64,000 nt of DNA from CAVQBJ01 sp963710725 (GTDB lineage: Bacteria; Actinomycetota; Thermoleophilia; Solirubrobacterales; Solirubrobacteraceae), in assembly GCA_963710725.1 (NCBI GenBank), contig CAVQBJ010000008.1, forward strand, positions 372,001 through 436,000, read 5' to 3'. The notes beneath the pieces are model-generated. The model had not been told where the DNA came from, did no database searches, and saw only the letters and a program-made list of their open reading frames with translations. Positions within the stretch are counted from its first letter, which is position 1; each line of letters opens with the position of its first letter. The translations under genes and the position numbers were made by a program. This document shows, in pieces, positions 60,175 to 64,000 of this stretch.

Positions 60175-61092
60175 TTACCCGCGCGCTGGAAAGCGTCCGG
60201 CTTGCTGGAACAGGCCGGGCACCGGGCGACCAAGCTGGCGGCCGAGCCACTCGCTTGCCCGCGCCAGCGCATCAAGATCGAGCCCGTGAAACGCTCCCTC
60301 GCGCTCCAGGATCCAGGCCAGATCCTCGGTCGCCACATTCCCGGTCGCGCCCGGAGAGAACGGGCATCCGCCGAACCCGCCGACGCTCGCGTCGAACCAG
60401 TCAACTCCGGCCTCGAGTCCGGCGATCGCGTTCGCGTAGCCGGCGTTGCGGGTATTATGCAGGTGCAGCCCCAACCTCACGTCCGTGGCGGCGCGCACGG
60501 AGCGCAGGAGGGCGCGGAGCGCGCGCGGCGTCGCCGCGCCGATCGTATCCGCGAGCACGACAACGGAGCTACCGGCCTCGGCAGCGTGAACGGCGTGCTC
60601 GCTGACCACGGCCGGGTCGACCTCGCCGCTGTAGGGGCAGCCGAGCGCGGCGGCCAATGTGATGTAGGCGCGCCGCCCCCCAGCGCCGGCGGTTTCGACG
60701 AGTTGCCGCGCCGTTCGTGCGGCCGTCGCGACGTCGCAGCCCTGGTTGCGTTGGGCGAACGCGTCGGTGACTGGATAGGCGATGTGGACCTCCGCGGCGT
60801 CCGTTTCGAACGCACGAGCGAGTCCGCGCTCGTTGAGGACGAGCAGCGCGAGCCGATCGCCATCGGCACCGCTGTTCATCGCTTGCGACACGACGGCCTC
60901 GCTGTCGGCCATCTGCGGCACGCGGTCGCCGCGCACGGCGCTGCCGGCCTCGACGACGCTGGCGCCGGCGTCCAGCAGCATCACGACCAGCTCCGTTCGC
61001 TGGCTGGCCGTGAGCATCACAGATTCATTCTGCAATCCGTCGCGCGGCCCGACCTCGCATATCGTCACGGACTCCGGCTGTTCAAGGCGCAT
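60175..61092 (-). CDS. Hydroxymethylglutaryl-CoA-lyase-like protein
   Basis: 305 residues from the ATG at 61092. N-terminal E-V-G-P-R-D-G-L-Q-N-E and the metal-binding H-L-H-N-T motif place it in the HMGL/DRE-TIM family. The catalytic-loop segment reads G-G-C-P-F-S-P-G-A-T-G-N, with the conserved cysteine. HMG-CoA lyases split HMG-CoA to acetyl-CoA + acetoacetate; related enzymes act on other 3-hydroxy-3-methylacyl-CoAs, as arise from branched isoprenoid chains. Confidence 0.88.
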   Translation of the reverse strand: MRLEQPESVTICEVGPRDGLQNESVMLTASQRTELVVMLLDAGASVVEAGSAVRGDRVPQMADSEAVVSQAMNSGADGDRLALLVLNERGLARAFETDAAEVHIAYPVTDAFAQRNQGCDVATAARTARQLVETAGAGGRRAYITLAAALGCPYSGEVDPAVVSEHAVHAAEAGSSVVVLADTIGAATPRALRALLRSVRAATDVRLGLHLHNTRNAGYANAIAGLEAGVDWFDASVGGFGGCPFSPGATGNVATEDLAWILEREGAFHGLDLDALARASEWLGRQLGRPVPGLFQQAGRFPARG

Positions 61093-61100
61093 GCGACAGA

Positions 61101-61118
61101 CCATACTGCAACGTATGG
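61101..61118. promoter_or_regulatory. CCATAC-N6-GTATGG operator, copy 5
   Basis: CCATACTGCAACGTATGG, perfect arms, 8 bp before the HMG-CoA-lyase-like start. Confidence 0.8.
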
Positions 61119-61186
61119 CCTCGGTTCGGCCACAAACCGCCCATCGCTCGCCTCAACGAGCGAACCAACCCTCTCGGGATTTACAC

Positions 61187-62689
61187 CTAGTTGCTGCCGA
61201 CGTGCGGGAAGGTGGTCGATAAGCCCTCGAAGGTCACGGTCGGTGCGGCGGTGCACGGCGGAGCGGCCGTCTGGCTTCCCGAGTCCGAGCGGGCGATCCC
61301 CAGCGCGGTGAAGAGCTGTAGCTCGGCCTGTGAGACCCCGGCGGTGGGGGATGTCGCAAGCGTTGGCGTTGGGTTCGCGCAGTGCGAGCTTGTGAATGAC
61401 GGCAGACCGCTAGCGAGGCTCTCCGCGGCGGCGGGAGGTGCGTATGGGTTCGTGCGGTCAGAGCCGTACTGGAACACCTGGGGTCCGAGGCTCGCCGGAT
61501 TGAGCGGTCCGGCCTCGCCTCGGATGTAGTGCAGGAGCTGGTTGCTTGCCGGTGCCTCGTTGTTGACCGGGCCGATCGCTTCGCTGACCGAGGCGACGTT
61601 GGCAAAGAATGCGTCGATGTCCGGCTGGTACAGGTCGGCGTACGTCAGCAGGGGGTTGAGATCGTCGAGGGTGGGGGTCGCGGCGTCGAGCACCGGACGC
61701 AACTGGGTCAGTGCGGCGTCGAGTGAGGGCAGTCCTGATCGGGCCGCTTGGGTCAGCGGTCCGAGCCCAGTTGTGAGTCGAGCGAGCGGGGGCGCGAGCG
61801 GTGTGAGCTGTCGCAGCAACGGTGTCAGCGCGGCGGCGCTGGGTACGAGTTCGGTCAACAGTGGGTTGGCGTCGGCGGTGAACGCGTCGAGTTGCGCGAG
61901 CGCGGACCGCGCGTGACCCTCAAATCCGGGGAGCTGCGCCAATGAGCGCGCGAGCGCGCTGCTGGCGGCCGCCGTGGCTGCGAACGTGTCGTGTGCGGCG
62001 GTGACGAGACGACCGAGTTGCGCGTCGCGACCGCGCAGCGCCTCGATCACGATGCCCGCGTTGCGCACCAGCGCGACGATGGACCCGTCGTCTTGCGCGA
62101 AGGTGGCGGTCACGCGCGCCAGATCGTCGGAGAATGGCGCGAGCTCGCCGAGCGCGGTGTTGAGCGCCTCGCCGTTGCCGGCGACGCCCTCTGCGGCGCT
62201 CGCCATCCACGCTTCGAAGGCGAGGCGAGTCCGCGGGTCGAAGGCGCGGTAGATCTGATCGAGCGCCACCGCCGGCACGACCTGCGCCGCGCCGAGCGTG
62301 CCGCCGTCGGGGATGACAGGGGCGGTGCGCAGACCAGGGTCGAGGGCGATGTAGGTCTCGCCGAGCAGCGACTTGATGCGTAGCTCGGCCGTCGCATCGG
62401 TGTGGATTGGCGCGTACTGGCGATCGAGCTGGACGGTAGCCACGGTGTGTCCGTCCGAGCCTGGGGCGAGGCCGACGACGGAGCCGACGTTTACGCCGCT
62501 GATGCGTACGTCTGACTGGACGGCGAGCTGGTTGGCTTGCAGCAGGGTGACGCGAAACTGGTAGCCCTTGCCTTCGAACGGCACCGTCCCGCCAAACGAC
62601 AGCCACAGGAACGTCAGCAGGCCAAAGCAAGACGCTGCGAACACCGCGATGACGGACAGCTGAAGGCGTGATGGGGCTCGGGTCTGCAT
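61187..62689 (-). CDS. MCE-family lipid-transport substrate-binding protein
   Basis: 500 residues. One N-terminal membrane helix (~10-32), then the MCE beta domain (~40-125: G-Y-Q-F-R-V-T-L-L-Q-A ... S-D-V-R-I-S-G-V-N-V-G-S-V), a long helical region (~140-375), and a Pro/Ser/Thr-rich C-terminal tail. MCE proteins form hexameric tunnels that carry lipids or sterols across the envelope for YrbE-type permeases. It starts 4 bp after the previous MCE gene and seems to be the last gene of the operon. Confidence 0.93.
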   Translation of the reverse strand: MQTRAPSRLQLSVIAVFAASCFGLLTFLWLSFGGTVPFEGKGYQFRVTLLQANQLAVQSDVRISGVNVGSVVGLAPGSDGHTVATVQLDRQYAPIHTDATAELRIKSLLGETYIALDPGLRTAPVIPDGGTLGAAQVVPAVALDQIYRAFDPRTRLAFEAWMASAAEGVAGNGEALNTALGELAPFSDDLARVTATFAQDDGSIVALVRNAGIVIEALRGRDAQLGRLVTAAHDTFAATAAASSALARSLAQLPGFEGHARSALAQLDAFTADANPLLTELVPSAAALTPLLRQLTPLAPPLARLTTGLGPLTQAARSGLPSLDAALTQLRPVLDAATPTLDDLNPLLTYADLYQPDIDAFFANVASVSEAIGPVNNEAPASNQLLHYIRGEAGPLNPASLGPQVFQYGSDRTNPYAPPAAAESLASGLPSFTSSHCANPTPTLATSPTAGVSQAELQLFTALGIARSDSGSQTAAPPCTAAPTVTFEGLSTTFPHVGSN

Positions 62690-62693
62690 CGAT

Positions 62694-64000
62694 TCAGGGC
62701 GTCGAGCTACTCGCACAGAACGGCGGCTTCAGCAGGTCGACGACGGCGGCGAGCGACGGGTTTGTGCGGGGAGCCGAGCAGATGAGGAACTCGCTGGAGG
62801 GTGCGAGGAGGACCTCGCCGCGGGCGATCGCTCCGCTGGCGTCGGCGCTGGCGACCACGCTGTCCAGGTTGTGCGCGGCCCAGGGGAGGTAGAAGAGGTA
62901 GCCCGGTCGCGTGCTCGAGCCGGGGTAGGCGAGCTCGTTGAACAGCGTGTTGAGCACGCCGAGCGTCGTCGAGAGCTTCGGAGTTGCGGCGGCGAGCGAG
63001 CGTGACCCGGTCGCGAGCGCAGCCACCGCCGGCTGGGCTGCATGTGTGAACGGGCCGATCTGGCGCGTGATGACCGGGCGAGTCTTCGCGAAGAACGCCG
63101 TGAGTGCCTGCCCGGCCGGCGCGAGGGCCTGGGCCGTTGGGAGCAGTCCGCTCAGCGCTTGATCCGTGAGGTGGGCAGTGCCGGCCAGCTGGGTCAGCGA
63201 GCCGCGCACCTGACTGAGCGCTCCCGGGAGCTGTGCCACGGTCGAACTGACGCTTGCGTCCTCGTGGGCGAAGGTGGCGAAGAGCGAGTTCGAGGCGTCG
63301 ACGAGCTCGCTCAGCTGCGTGTCTCGATCGCCGATCGCCGTCGTGAGCAGCGCGAGGTCGCGCACGACGGCGCTGATGTCGCTCTGGCGGGCGACGAGAC
63401 GACTGCTTATCTGCTCGATCGCGAGCGTCGTCGGGTCGAGGCGGCGTAGGTCTGCAGACAGGGTGGGCCCCTGGCCGTCCAGGGCCTGTCCGCCGGAGCT
63501 GATCAGCGCCAGGAGGTAGCTGCGGGTGTCGGCGTCGAGCGACGCGAGTAGCTCGTCGAGGTTGATGTCGGGTGCGGTCTGGGAGATGGGCAGGGTGCCG
63601 CCGTCGCGAAGCGTGCCGGCGGCGGGGTTGCCAGGGTCCATCTCGACGGTCATGTCCTTAAGCTCGGATTTCGGGCGCAGCAGGAGGGTCGCGTTGCGGT
63701 AGATCGGGCCGTCGCCGCGATCGATGTGCATCGTCACGACGGCGACGCCGTCGTGGAGGTGAACGCCCGAGATGAGTCCGACCCTGACACCCGCGATGGT
63801 GACGGACTGGCCCTGACCGGCCTGTACCGCTTGAGCGGTCTGAAACTCGGCGTTGATTGTGAGGTAGCTGCGTCCGAGGAGCGGTACCCAGCCCGGGAGG
63901 GCCACGCCGAGCTGGCTGCCGATGTAGCCGGTGACGAGGCAGGCGAGGACGATGAGCAGCACGACGAGCAGTGCCGGTTCGGCCGAGCGGCTGATGTGGC
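62694..64000 (-). CDS. MCE-family protein, 5' end outside the window
   Basis: The frame remains open to the window edge; in-frame codons upstream of the apparent GTG at 63962 read S-R-S-A-E-P-A-L-L-V and continue the membrane helix, so the start is probably beyond 64000. One helix (A-L-L-V-V-L-L-I-V-L-A), the MCE domain (S-V-T-I-A-G-V-R-V-G-L-I-S-G), and a long helical region. C-terminal cysteines (I-C-S-A, P-F-C-A) suggest a disulphide. Other MCE and YrbE genes are expected to the right. Confidence 0.9.
   Translation of the reverse strand, partial: HISRSAEPALLVVLLIVLACLVTGYIGSQLGVALPGWVPLLGRSYLTINAEFQTAQAVQAGQGQSVTIAGVRVGLISGVHLHDGVAVVTMHIDRGDGPIYRNATLLLRPKSELKDMTVEMDPGNPAAGTLRDGGTLPISQTAPDINLDELLASLDADTRSYLLALISSGGQALDGQGPTLSADLRRLDPTTLAIEQISSRLVARQSDISAVVRDLALLTTAIGDRDTQLSELVDASNSLFATFAHEDASVSSTVAQLPGALSQVRGSLTQLAGTAHLTDQALSGLLPTAQALAPAGQALTAFFAKTRPVITRQIGPFTHAAQPAVAALATGSRSLAAATPKLSTTLGVLNTLFNELAYPGSSTRPGYLFYLPWAAHNLDSVVASADASGAIARGEVLLAPSSEFLICSAPRTNPSLAAVVDLLKPPFCASSSTP

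Noticed and set aside
62694..63962. GTG at 63962 as the true start of the right-most MCE gene
   Set aside because: The hydrophobic helix continues upstream in frame to the window edge, so the gene is more likely truncated by the window.

Overview
The window looks like chromosome of a high-GC actinobacterium. GC-rich codon use, class I GlnA of the short type, a DipZ-like thiol-redox protein, paired FHA and Ser/Thr kinase genes, LexA with an actinobacterial SOS box, and MCE proteins all point that way. The gene mix, including a Chloroflexus-like malyl-CoA lyase, suggests Thermoleophilia (Solirubrobacterales-like). That placement is inference from gene content; no 16S gene is present.

Layout. 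1-7.6 kb: two convergent paralogous FHA membrane proteins, a flavin oxidoreductase with a small membrane partner, a large cation:proton antiporter with a cysteine-repeat ectodomain and tandem stress-protein domains, and two secreted proteins. 7.6-13 kb: a signalling block of a transmembrane Ser/Thr kinase, a CHASE2 nucleotide cyclase and a soluble kinase-GAF protein. 13-17 kb: molybdopterin genes moaA and mobA around a DipZ-like protein, then a zinc-ribbon protein. 17.1-18.0 kb: a non-coding, extremely GC-rich stretch with five 71-bp tandem repeats. 18-28 kb: central carbon genes: a beta-hydroxyacid dehydrogenase, GTP-dependent PEP carboxykinase, a MaoC hydratase divergent from a malyl/citramalyl-CoA lyase, a GH5 glycosidase, and a succinyl-CoA-synthetase-like operon ending in a FixX-type ferredoxin. 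Then come an ArsR-SRPBCC regulator and an Fpg/Nei glycosylase. 28.7-32.9 kb: a 29-residue membrane microprotein and acyl-CoA genes. 33-40 kb: exported peptidase-like hydrolase, DUF255 protein, Tim44-like protein, glnA.

40-49 kb: an AhpD-like protein lacking its cysteines, a small membrane protein behind a c-di-AMP (ydaO-type) riboswitch, a membrane cytochrome c, an ABC-2 exporter operon, a histone H1-like protein, a phosphoribosyltransferase-hydrolase fusion, RNase P RNA, a lexA operon with SOS box, and tRNA-Leu(GAG) with its terminator.

49.5-64 kb: an accessory-looking lipid or cyclic-compound catabolic region. It holds a carboxylesterase, SnoaL-like protein, PanE-like reductase, decayed CaiB/BaiF gene, acyl-CoA dehydrogenase plus thiolase, two SDRs, an amidohydrolase, a TetR regulator, an HMG-CoA-lyase-like protein and the end of an MCE operon. 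A palindrome CCATAC-N6-GTATGG occurs at five intergenic positions here, suggesting a local regulon controlled by the embedded TetR protein.

The strongest leads are this operator family, the c-di-AMP riboswitch on an uncharacterised gene, the CoA-ligase/hydratase/lyase set with coupled small ORFs, and the 71-bp repeat block.
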